Origin: Onchocerca volvulus
Taxonomy: Eukaryota; Nematoda; Chromadorea; Rhabditida; Onchocercidae
NCBI GenBank assembly: GCA_000499405.2
Contig: HG738138.1
Span: 24,209,097-24,273,096, forward strand
Direction of reading: 5' to 3'
DNA: 64,000 nt
Positions 19,501 through 31,400 of the stretch are shown in pieces. Numbering within the stretch: the stretch's first letter is position 1; every line of letters starts with the position of its first letter. The translations under genes and the position numbers were made by a program. The notes below the pieces were generated by a model. The model did no database searches. It saw only the letters and a list, made by a program, of their open reading frames with translations, and was not told the DNA's origin.

Positions 19501-22500
19501 TTCTGATAAGATATGCTGGAAATAGATCACACTCAAGATACAATTTTATCAAAAAATAAAAATTCGTTACATTTGTAAAAAACTGCAAAACAAGATACAT
19601 CTGTCACTGATTTAATTTAATAAATGAATTAGAGATATACAGAGGCTATCGGAAGTATTAATAGAGCATAACTTAAGCATGAATTCCTATCTTGCCGCAG
19701 TTTATTCGGTAATCTTCTGTATTTTGGGTTTTGATTACGTTTTAAATAATTAAGATTTGGTATAACTAATTCAGGCATAAATAATTCAACCATTTGAAAC
19801 TAGTTATTTACGTTGTCTAAATTCGTTTTAGGACAGGCATGCTATAGTTACAGTTATGCTTTTGTAAAGCTTGAATATATGATAGTGAAACACAAAAAAA
19901 AAAGAAAAAAAAAAAGAAAAAGTGAATCTATAAAAGAGTGAAGGAATAAGTAAACCTTAGCAAGAGTTCCTTCTACACAATAACCAGCTATGATACAACC
20001 ATTTTTAGAATCTGTGCACCAGTTCTCGAAAAGCTCTCTGCTGAGACCATTCTGCAGCATACCTGGCGAAGCAAGCACAACACATGGACCCACATCTTCA
20101 AAATGATCGATACTCTGCAAATTGAACTTATTTTTAAAAACCTTCCATGAATGAGATCTTAAAAACAAATAAATGATAAATTTCATTAATGACAGTAAGA
20201 TAGATATTTTAAAATGCTAATCTTCAGGTTCACTATACTATTCATTCCAGATTATGGGCAAAGTTTTTCATATCCATGACAGCAAATAGAGCAATCAGTA
20301 GAAGCTCCCTGAACAAATGAATTTATTGAAGTCCAACATAAAAAAATCACTGTTTGATAATAATTAATCATACCTTCAAATTAGAAACGTGTTTAAAAAC
20401 GAATGGATTATTCAGTGCTATTTGTTTCTGTATACGACTATTCATTCCACTAACAAACGTTTGATATACAGCCATACATTTTTTCGCTAACGAACTAGCA
20501 TCTAAAAGCAATATCCTTCATAATTAAACACCAGAATTGATTCAAAATAAATGCTGCAAGATAAAACATTTTTTATTAGAATAAAGATCAATTATTACAT
20601 GATAATATAAATTTTAATATGATAATACAGATTCTAGTGGCACAAGACTATGAAATCCTAGAATTTCAATCCCTATTATAGATTTAAGCTCAACGATCTC
20701 GTTGATATTACAACAAAGCTTATTCTAAAAAGTATAGTACTACATGAATGTCTTTGTAAAATTTTTGATGCTTATCCATAATTCCCTATCCTTAGCAATT
20801 TATAGGATGAATAATTACAAGAAATCTTTATTATCTAATAAACTATTTTCACTTTTGCTAAAAACCATAAAAATTAGTACAATCAAATCAGCAACTAATA
20901 GAGTAATATCAAAACTATGTAAAATGCTATTGTGTAGCAATAGACTGTACATTACTTGCTCTGATTAATGTTCGGTCATATACTAATTATTGCTCTATCA
21001 TAACCACATAATTTATGAATTCGGAGCTCTCTTTTTGAACTAGAAAGAATATTTCTGAACTAACAATATACTGGAATGTCTTGTAGTTCAGGATGAGTCT
21101 CCCAATATTCATCTAAAATAAGCAATAATTCTTGAGCCCGTCCAAGAGCAAACGCAGGAATAAGACAGCGTCCACCTCGTCCAACAATTTCATGAACAAT
21201 GCTTGTAAACCTGAAAAATGTTCAATGATATGGGGATAAAATGGCTAGAAGTCCATTTTTGCATTAAATTCTTTACATTTATTATTTTCAAAATAACTAA
21301 ATCTCCTCTTTCTTTATGTGAATAAATCTAGTTCTTTCTTTATTTCTCTTCATACTTTCATTTACGAAATATTGTCTTGTTAATAAGGTTATTCATTACA
21401 TTTTTAGATCTATTCAAAAAAACTTTAGCTTAAAAAAACTAGTAAAGAAGCTACATATTCTTATAAATAATCAGGATTATAACATTGAACTTGGATTTCG
21501 ATGCATATTCTTATAAATTTTGCACCTTTTTTCCCTTTCATCACGGCTCTCGTGAATTTGTGTACCATAAGTTGATTCACAGATCAAAACATCTGGCGAT
21601 ACGGTAGGCAATTCAGCGGCACATAAATGACGGTCTTCGAGTCTTGAGAAATCTCCCGTATACAATATTCTAACGCCAGCAATTTCTATCATGAACATGC
21701 AGGCGCCCAAAACATGTCCCGCAACATGACACCAAAACTTAATACCATTCACCTCCTTCTGCTCGTGAAAATCAATTACCTAAATTAAAGGGAACATTAA
21801 ATTGGCATTTGTTGATATAAAATAATAATGGTCAGATTTTATCGCTTGCAGTTGAAGTATATTAAATTAAAAAGGCGAGATTTTCATACATGGAAGGTTT
21901 CTCAAGTTAAAATAAAGTCAAAAATAAGTGGAATTTTTGGAAATATTAAATCCTAATCTTGTTCATAAGAAGTACGAGAATCTCATGCTTTAGTTTGCCA
22001 AAGAAAAATAAAAGAGATATACAAGCAAACCAAACCTCAACTAATAATGAGTAATCCTGACCTCAATTTTTTCCATACTTTTTTCTAGGTCTTCTTCGTT
22101 ATAAAGCAATCGATTATCACTTGAACCACCATACTTCGAAACTTTCAAATAGTCACCAATCGACATACGATAAATGGCTTTCGTTGCATGCGTCATGAAA
22201 CATCGACCGCGAAATGCCGTCTTTTCGAGCAACCATGGTAAGGCACCACAATGATCCAGGTGAAAATGTGTCACTAGCAATAAGTCGAGCTCTTCACAAT
22301 CTACGAAATCGACAAATGGAAGTGCATCCACACCGCTCATACCCGGATGTATACCACAGTCTAGCTAGAAATAAAATGAATTTTCCATCGAAAAATATTC
22401 ATTAATTCAATCGAAATGACTTCACCACAATATATCTATTAATCGATGATACTATATGTTTTGAAATCAAAAAAAAGACGGAATGAACAAAACCTCACCA

Positions 22501-22835
22501 ATATTTTCTTCCCTTTGAAAGTCAAATAATGACAAGATCGGCCAACTTCTTGTCCAGATCCTCTGTAAACAAGATGTGTTAGAAATTATATAAATACAGA
22601 ACCTTAATAATATTGTTATTGTCAGTAAACAGCAGCAAGATATTAGATTTGATATGGTTTTGATGAGTAGCTTATGCATTTCACAACATGGCCAATAACA
22701 AAGTTAAGCTGCACAAAATTACTAATTTAATTCAAGCACTTTACAAAATGTCTGAAATTAATAAAAAGAAATAAAAACCTACAATGGAGTGATGACAAGA
22801 GTGTCGGAGAAATCGTCCATACCATCGGTATCCAT
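16516..22835 (-). CDS. cpsf-3: Cleavage and polyadenylation specificity factor subunit 3 (CPSF-73), endonuclease
   Basis: Fourteen exons: 22835-22783, 22562-22499, 22364-22062, 21779-21526, 21210-21065, 20501-20374, 20114-19956, 19515-19450, 19065-18895, 18643-18581, 18337-18229, 17880-17711, 17345-17207, 16775-16516. Total 2085 nt, 694 residues (family about 684). Order: metallo-beta-lactamase fold with [19 protein letters not shown] and the zinc motif HFHLDH (about 72-77). Further motifs are [20 protein letters not shown] then [10 protein letters not shown], the beta-CASP insert ([28 protein letters not shown]), then [10 protein letters not shown] and SFSAHTDY. The C-terminal CPSF73-100 domain is complete. 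By family it cuts pre-mRNA downstream of AAUAAA and also processes histone mRNA, in the nucleus with CPSF-100 and symplekin. The visible zinc ligands are intact, so activity is expected. Confidence 0.97.
17407..17524. repeat. Paired palindromes inside a cpsf-3 intron
   Basis: The perfect palindrome TACACTTATAAGTGTA occurs at 17407-17422 and again at 17488-17503. The second copy is the core of a longer near-palindrome, 17467-17524, with 26 of 29 positions paired. Both lie in the intron between exons ending 17711 and starting 17345. Confidence 0.9.
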
Positions 22836-22844
22836 CTTAAAATT
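22836..22844 (-). promoter_or_regulatory. Candidate spliced-leader acceptor directly at the cpsf-3 ATG
   Basis: The minus strand reads ATTTTAAG immediately followed by ATGGATACC. An AG touching the start codon is typical of trans-spliced nematode messages with almost no genomic 5'UTR. TTAAG is a weaker acceptor than TTCAG. Confidence 0.4.
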
Positions 22845-22999
22845 AGAACCACTTTATTCACATCTGTCCAGTATTCAAAAATTCATTCAAATAAAGCACA
22901 TTTTTCTTGCTTCTTCCGAAAGATTGCAGAAATTAAAGGCGTTAGAAGCTAGAACTTTTAGTATTCGTATCGGATGAATGAAAAAGACAACAAAAATTT

Positions 23000-23284
23000 G
23001 TTACTTTAAGTTCTATAAGAATACTCGAAAATAAACAACTCGAAAATAAATAAAACAAATAGCATTTCATCTATCTCCGCTTTTCCCGTAATTCATGCTA
23101 ATTTCATGTCTTTAACCCTCATAGTTTTATCATTTAATGTTGCACGAATGAAAAGAAACTAACAAAACTCCGTTCCTCCAAGTTTTCCAAGAATATTCGA
23201 AAATAATAAAATAAATTTCACTTCATCTAATCCCCGCATCTCTCCGTAATCCGTACTATTTCATGTCCCTTGACTCTTATCATC
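23000..23284. repeat. Diverged tandem repeat, two units of about 110-135 bp
   Basis: Both units share, in order, AAGAATAxTCGAAAATAA, an ATTTCAxTTCATCTA-like stretch, a C-rich CTCCGxxxTxCCGTAAT core, TTTCATGTC and a final CTxATxxTTxTATCAT. Unit 1 (about 23000-23133) has a small internal insertion that repeats ACTCGAAAATAAA. Unit 2 is about 23175-23284. Confidence 0.75.
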
Positions 23285-25726
23285 CCACATCCCCCAATCT
23301 TCACCATTCCACCCCCCAAAAATTCCCAATACCTCACCATTCCGCACCTAACAAATCTGATCGCTTTTTCGAAATTTTGAAATGCAATCCTCACTAGATC
23401 ACCAAATTCTGGTCGGTATGCAACGCCACGTCTCCTCCAAAAAATTTCTTTGCAGCATTCACCTGCCTGTTCTTCATAGAGCAATATTCAGCTTATATTT
23501 AACAGTAATTTCTTTCCACATTATCTATCCGCAGGTTTCCCAAAACAGTATCTCAAATTATTTCTATTCCATCTCTATTTTCCGCTAAAATATCCACAAT
23601 GAAATATCCTTTCGATTTCATTCAATCTGTGTGTTCAATGAACGTACAATACTTACAGCCCGTTCATTTCGTACTTGGAAGTAAAAAGTAGTAATACCAA
23701 AGTATTTATGCAGAATATATTTATATATGTATACATATATGTATAAATACATATAGATATATTACATAAAGGCGAGAAACTAGAGTCGAAAAAGATTTCG
23801 ATCAATGGCAATAAATTCATGAAAATGAAGCAAGGAACCGAAAATAATAATAAAGTTATGCAAGAATTTTACGACAAAAGTAAGTAAAAATTATCAGGAG
23901 AACAATAGAGAGATAAAATAGAACAAAAAAAAAACTGCTGATAACCTTATCCCGACGGAATTATAAAAGTAATAATGCCAAATGATAAGAGCATAATGAC
24001 AAACGGAGCATAAATGATACGACGCCACTGCAGTAACAAAAAAAGCATTGGAAAAATAACAGTAAATAAATTACTGCAAAATTAATTAATTATCAAAATT
24101 AATTATAAAAACAACAGTGACGTATGATTCCCAACGACAATCAAAATGAAATTGACATCTGATCAATGCAATTCTATAAGTTAGTAATCATATTCGTAAG
24201 AAACACTGATAATACTCGTGGCCACGAAACACATATGACAATAATGACGACGAAATTCGCAAAAATACAAATTTCGCTCAAGTTTCTACTCCAAAAAGTA
24301 ACAATATCAGAGATGAACCATCATAAATAAATCGGCATAAAAACAATGGAATATCAGAATTTCAACGACATATTTCACACAGCATAAACTATAAATTGAA
24401 GGATAAAAAAAATTTTTCAATTTAGTCTACAGTAATTGTACTACTTAATCAGTCATGCTTATTTAAATGATAACGGGAGATGATCAGTTCGAACATAACA
24501 TTATTCTACAGAAAAAAAATCGAATAAGACTATGACTTCGGGACAAAAATATTATACTGAAATAATTTCTTTAATAAATCGAAATAATTAGACTTTAATT
24601 TTCAAAAATGTAAATAAAATGCTGTAAAATTATCATATATGCATTTAACCTGCATTGAGAATTAGAAGCGTATAAATTTGGCGCATTTAAAGATATCGCA
24701 ATGCTAACCAAACGTTCAATGTAATTAATGAAAATATTCATAAATGTTATGCAGCTTTTTGTAATTGTGGTAACCAGTACATAAAAACATGATAATTCAC
24801 AGCTTAAACAGAAATACTTACAACCAGGAAGATCACGTAATTAGATGCAAAAACATTTAATGACTGCATTATGAAAAATTGCGCTTCGACACAATAGTTC
24901 AAGCATAAAATAATAACGATAAACTTGATGAAGAAATTTTTGAAAATCGGATATTGATAAGCAACCTCTGCAGTGAAATTATTCAAACGTTCATGCATAA
25001 AATTTAAAACCACGTTTCGTTTAACTGTGATTGCAGTCATTATGATGAAATTTTCACGATTCATTAAATTGATGATATCAAACTAAGTCTATTCATCATT
25101 TCTAATGTCATATACGTCTTCATCTTTTTTATTTGAACATAATGGTCTCTAATAAATCAGAAAGAAATGAAAAATAATTGTAGGAAGACCAGAGGAGAGG
25201 AATACAATAAAAAAAATAGGAATAGAATTAGAGGAATTTGATTAAAAATGCAATATATTTGTCTGATAATGAATATTCGGCATTATTCGGTTCATTTTTC
25301 TCAATTCTGATATGAAATAAGCACAAAACAGGAAATACGATATTCAACTGTTATGTTTTATTATGTACAAATGAAATGTGTAAGGAAAGATGAATCATTC
25401 GAACATATGAAATTTTAAATAAAAAATTCCGATTCTAAAACTTGGACAGTTTGAATTACAACATGAAACAAATTATTTGATAATTAAACAAATGAAAAAA
25501 ATGACAAAAAAAGAAGTGATGAAGAAATAATAAAATACATTGGATAGATAAACAGATTTTGTAACAAATGTTGAAGGTTCCACGGGCAAATTATGATTTG
25601 AATAAAAAATATAAAAGAATGATAACATTAAAATTCATAAAAAAAAGAAGGGAATATAAATTAATATTGCCTGTAAGTTATCAGCAGCAGAGTAACATGA
25701 TCAAAAAAAAAAAAAAAAAAACTTAT

Positions 25727-25922
25727 GCTACTTAGCAGATAAGAAAGAAAATGAACAAATACACCTGGTGAAGATTTTCCAGATGAAACTTGAACAGTAT
25801 ATAGAACTGAAAATATCATAAAATGAACAACTTTAATATTAAAAGAGCAAGAAGTCTATACTGCAACAGATAAGAATGGAACAAAACAAGTACACCTGAC
25901 GAGGAATTTTCAAACTTGAATA
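25727..25922. repeat. Diverged duplication
   Basis: Segments near 25727-25795 and 25858-25922 share CAGATAAGAA, TACACCTG, GATTTTC/AATTTTC and AAACTTGAA in the same order. They are spaced about 130 bp apart and look like an old tandem duplication. Confidence 0.6.
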
Positions 25923-26083
25923 AAACACTGAAATAGCAAAACCCCAATACTAGCAAGTTCCTCTTGAGAATGAAATGTGGAAACAATATCGCAATTTTTC
26001 GGACCAGATCATTGAAAATGAATTCAAGAACTGATTTTATTCATAAGAGAATCACGAAAATAGGCCCTGCGATTGTAATAAAA

Positions 26084-26143
26084 CGGTTCTAGTTACTAGA
26101 CAGTGATATTCACTTTATGGATATTACTATCTAGAGCTAGAAC
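26084..26143. repeat. Imperfect inverted repeat able to form a stem-loop
   Basis: GGTTCTAG...GTGATATTC on the left pairs with GATATTACTAT...CTAGAACC on the right around an 8-nt loop, giving about 25 paired bases with few mismatches. Size and shape resemble a small-RNA precursor hairpin. No known miRNA is recognised in it. Confidence 0.65.
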
Positions 26144-28488
26144 CACTTTTTTTTTTCAATTCTAAGAAAGTTAAGTCATTTCTTTTCCTTTTTGAATGCA
26201 AAAAACCTTTTAAATTTCTTTACTTTTCTTTCAGAAAATTTTATTAGCTATATAATTTTTTTATATAAAAATTTATATCACTGACCAATTTTGATAATGG
26301 ATCAAGTTGAAAATGAAAACTTCAAGATTTGGAAATTTTTGAAAAGTCGGCTAGCTTTTTCCGAAAAGAAAATTGACGAGAATTCCTGTTATACAATTTA
26401 TGTGAATTCAATGCATGTATAAATGACTACTCTGACGAAGTTAAGTTAAACCATTTGTAATCATTTGCATACATATCTGAAGTATTGCAAAATAAAAAAA
26501 AAGAAACTCTACAAAGTGTAGGGAATAGAAGTCAAAGTTCTATTTCAGGAACATTTTTAAATTTTACGGCAATGAGCATAATTGCAAGATGAATAAGACA
26601 GAAGGTGAGCAACCAGCTGGAGCATCGTATAAGCAAATAACATTGCTATAACTACAAAGTGTCCTATAAAGTTACTTATTTGATGACATATACGATAATA
26701 AAGATATCACCTTGACTCTTTTTTGAATAAGATTTATCCTCAAGAAATCAAGTTGACCATTTTTAAAATAAGATTTAACCAAAATACTCCATTTCCTAAA
26801 AATTATACTACAATGTCATGCAGTAACGGGATATTAAAGAATTTTCTCACTGCCGAGAACTAGTAGAATATCCTTCACACGAACAGGAACTAAATTTTTA
26901 TTGATCAAAATTCCAGCTTGTTCCTCGAAAAGTTCCCCAAACTTTAAACTAAAGAAAAACAAACGATAAAATACGATTAAGCAACTAAATCACAGATACT
27001 GGAGGATAATGACGGCAACAAATACATTTCCTTCATTGGAAGAAAAACTTCACGATGTGTATAGATATGCAACAATATTGAATTGCAAAATGTGGTATAT
27101 AATTCTTAAATCTTGACCAATTCACATAAATTACACAGCAATGGATATAGTATGCAATATGCAATTTCAAAAAAAAATGAACGAACAATGGTAGCAAAGT
27201 AATATTATGCCAAGAAGAAATACTGGGTGAATTCATCGCTTTCTTGAGAAAACGAGACGCTTCTATTTACAGAATAGAATTTCAGATGAAAAAAGACTAC
27301 ATTACAATCTCATGCGCAGACTAAATAACAAAGTGTTTTTTACAAATAAAAAGATCCAAACAGGTGAAAAGGATTATCAACAATACAAGTTAACAACAAC
27401 ACAATGAACAAAATTCATCCTTTCGTATGATCAATAAAAACAAAACTTTAATTGAATTTCCCTTACTCCAATCATCTCATTTCTATGTTATCTTAGATAT
27501 TCGATTTACATTCATTTCCGTTTCTCAATTTATTCCTATTTTTTCTCTAGCTCCCATTTATACATATATTTCAATCTAACAATGTTATTGGCACAATTTA
27601 ATCATTACTGCTGCATGGTAAACTAAATTTTAAATTCATATTAATGGAAAATAAAGCAATGCAGAGACATAAAAAATACATAATTCATTGGAATTGTATA
27701 AGATTAGCATGAAAGGTATAGATAGGGAAACAGACGAATCATAATCAATGATGCATATCTGTACATACGTCGGAAAAACAAAAGTACGGAAATCACTCCT
27801 GGATGCAAAGACTTTCGTTCAAGAAAAGATGAATAGACGAAAGAAGACAAAAATTAGAAGAGTATTATAAGTACGAAAATACACCGCAGGCTCATAACTT
27901 CACTTCGTAACTCACATATATTTCATACTCATTACAATTTATTGGATATAAGAGACCATTAATCTAATCTCCTATATTGACAACAGAAGAATGATTGAGT
28001 GTATTATTGCGCAACAAATACAATAAATTTGAAAAGAAACGCGTGATATAATAGATCGATGACCGATGTTTTAAAAATGATTTAAAACACTAAGACTTGT
28101 CAATGCACTGCTGCACAAAATCACAAATTGACTATAAATAGATAGAGAGCGAAGATCTGACATAAAAATGAAACAGATCGCATACACTTTTTTAACATCC
28201 GCTTCGTGCAACGCTTCAAAAAAAAAAGGATGTAGGTATCGTATCGCTCATAATATAGCAAATATTGATTACGTATCAGTGATGTTGGAACTTCACATTG
28301 TAAAACTCCATATAAGAGCACACAGCGGTTATAATGAATCAAAGAAATAAATTCCAAGAAATACAAAAAAGCATAAGAACAAAAGCTACCGTACTAAATG
28401 AGTAATGCAGTCCATTAGAATAATACATTAATTTCACAAACTGCTTACCGTGGTATGTCGTATCAACCAAAAAGTCATCTTTCATATA

Positions 28489-31400
28489 TCAAAAGGGTCG
28501 TGTAAGATCATTAACTGTATCAGCTGCATGAAAATGAGGTTGTTGCGGTAGCGCATCAGTATTATTAGAAGCACAATTAGGTAACAAAGCGGTAACTGCA
28601 CCAGTACCAAACATCCATTGTTCTGTTGCGACTCCAGCTGGTCCCAAAGGACCACCATATGACAATGTGGCTCGTGGTTTTAGTAATCGATCCATTTCCG
28701 ATTCTGTTACAATTTTCACTTGCACTGCAAAAGTTTTTTTCACTGGATAGTCCAAACGGGACATTAACGAATATGTTGCAATTAGAATGGCAAATCCTGA
28801 TGAAGAAAATAGTTGGAAAAAGTTAGGAATGAAAGCTCAAAAAAAGAAAAAAAAAAGATTAAGTAATTTGTTTGCTATCTTTTCCATCAATTTAATAATC
28901 AATGACTAAATGTCTACTCTTGACCAAATAATTTATTTTAGAACTATGGCATAATCAGCTACGAACTTCAAATCATTATCTCAATGAAGATAATAAAAAA
29001 TACATACAAAATGGAGCTTCAGCCTTCAAACGTCGCATAATTTCTTCAGCAGGCTCTATGAATTTGACACACAGAAACGGAGCACCATGTGGGCAAAATG
29101 CATGCACTACTTGGCCTACTTTCTGGCATAACATCTGTACTTGTTTTTCGTTCTGAAAATCGAGAAATCAGTGAACTAAATGAGTGTTTGTGTAATGATT
29201 AGGGATAGAAATTTCTCCTGAAAAGATAAATCTGATAATGAGAACGAGACAATATGAAGGAAAATGTCACATAATTAATAATACTTAATTCTACAATTAC
29301 TATACTGGCATGCAACAATTAAATAAAAATAAAACAACAAACAACTTATAACTTACTACTCCATGCAACTGCACGAAAATCCATTGTTGTTGCTGCGGTT
29401 GCTGAAGACCAAATGGGCTTAAATTCGAACGCTGATAAGGCCCCACAGCTAGTCCAGCACTGTTTACAGGTCCACTTCGTACCGCTGCATGTCCAAATGG
29501 CCCAATTCCTGCTGGTCCAGATGCAACTCGAGATTGTCGTATAGCAGCGCTACCTGTTGTCACTGTTGGCCACATGTCACTGGTAGCAAAAGTAGCTGGA
29601 TTAGCAGTACTACTATTCCATCCCAAATAACCAGCACTTGGACTCTAAAAAAGAATAAAAAATAGCTGCTTTATGCAATAAACATACTCCAAAAAATTTA
29701 TATTGTTTGAAATTCTGAAATCGATTTAAATCTAATCGTGCGCTAGATGAAGCAACGAATTTAGAACTATTGAGGTTTATAAGACAAATGTAAATGATTC
29801 AAGACAGTCACTCTGTCTTATGCTAGTTGAAGATAGCCAAATATAAAACGTTTACGCTATATTATGACACGTGCTTTAATTAAATTCTAGACTATTCCAG
29901 AACTAATTCTAATTCTAAAACTACGGCAACAAAAAAACTACAAATATGCAAAAACCAAAATATTAAGAATTAACATATAAATAATAGTAAAATGACAATA
30001 TAAAAAGAATTAACCCTGTTAATAGTTTGCAGATCATTTAAGTAATTAGCCGTTGTAGTTACAGCACTCGATGCATTAGTGGCAGTACTACCTTGTGGTG
30101 AGCTGTTAGTAGTATTACTACCGTATAAACAAAAAGGTTGAGCGGCTGAACCGGTTGTCAGTAATGGGTTTGGTTTACATGTGCCTGGAGTTGCATTTGG
30201 ATCCTCCGCTACCTCAAAATAATGAAAACGATATATGCGAATTTCAAGAACAAATCATTAAAAACGACATGTCAAAGATGTGTCAAAATGATACTACGAT
30301 ATGCCCAAATCCGTAATAAAAAATCGATCAATACTTAAGTTTCTGAATTTCAGTTTATTTTAAATGAAAACAAAAATCTACCTTATTGGGATCTCGCCAT
30401 TCCCATTTCTTTCCCGGAACAAATTCCTGTGGTCCATCATCGACTGGAACTGCTTGAGACTGTGCCTGAGATTGTTGCGGCGTTGGGGTACCATTACAAG
30501 ATTGATTAGTTGATGATGAGGTTCCTTGATGTTGCTTCTCACCGGAACTGTTACTTGGATCATCTTTATCGGTGATATCAGTCGCTGCAAACAGATTTTA
30601 ATAATCAAGACTGTTAGTAATGTCCGTTAGCATATCCCCTTTAGCAATGTATTTCGATACTGAGCACAGAGATGGGACATGCTTTTTCAAAATACACATC
30701 AATATTTTCGGCAACTACGACTAAACAGCACTATGTCGATTACAACTATTACTGTTCATTGGTGAATATACATACTGCAGTGATTCCATGTTAAAACTAC
30801 TGGTCAAATAGCTCATTACGAATCGAAACAAATTAAAGAGTCAAAAATATAGCTTAATTTGTTACCTTTGTCTCCAGCTCCGGACGGTGGTGGCGACCAA
30901 TCCAGACTGCCAACTTTCCATTCAATTTTTCCATCTATTGACAATAATTGCGTACCGGTGATGAGACCCGAAACATTTGGGTCTGATGAAGGCGCACACA
31001 TCTAGAAATGTTGCTGTTGATATCACGATCTTGAAATCAAAATTGTCAAGAGAAAGCTGCTACACCAATTCTATGCAAGTAGAGAAAGTGTCAGAAACAG
31101 GCCATTAATAATTACCATTGATTGTACTAACAGCATAGTTCGAGTTTACCAAAACTTTTCCTTTGTTGATCTAAAAAGATATTACTGACCTTATCACTAT
31201 TGCAATCTTGCGTATTCGTTGTATTGGCTTGTTTCCACTGTTGTAGACGGCTTTGTCCATCTTGTTGTTGTGCAGGCGCTAAAGTGCCATTAATCAAAGC
31301 ATTTGAACGAACTAAAAAAAAAAGTGAAATTTTTTTTTTTTTTCAATGCGACCATGTCAAGGACTTAGTAATATCGAATCGATTAACTTTTTACTGATAA

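Larger units (their letters stand above)
22845..28488. other. Intergenic, AT-rich, with diverged duplications and a foldback
   Basis: About 5.6 kb between cpsf-3 and the GW182-like gene. Open frames in it (for example one of 86 codons near 24804-25064) show no family resemblance or splice support. It carries a diverged tandem repeat (23000-23284), a TA-rich palindromic patch near 23710-23760, a second diverged duplication (25727-25922) and an imperfect hairpin (26084-26143). Confidence 0.55.

Noticed and set aside
23227..23484. 86-codon minus frame in a C-rich patch
   Set aside because: Lies in the diverged tandem repeat, and the repeat units shift frame relative to each other, so no protein is conserved.
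24804..25064. 87-codon minus frame with hydrophobic segments
   Set aside because: No homologue recognised and no acceptor, donor or neighbouring exon; hydrophobicity follows from T-rich codons.
28743..28797. Coding status of LIATYSLMSRLDYP before the last GW182 exon
   Set aside because: The strong AG at 28798-28797 makes an in-frame TGA with the preceding exon, so I treat this segment as intron.
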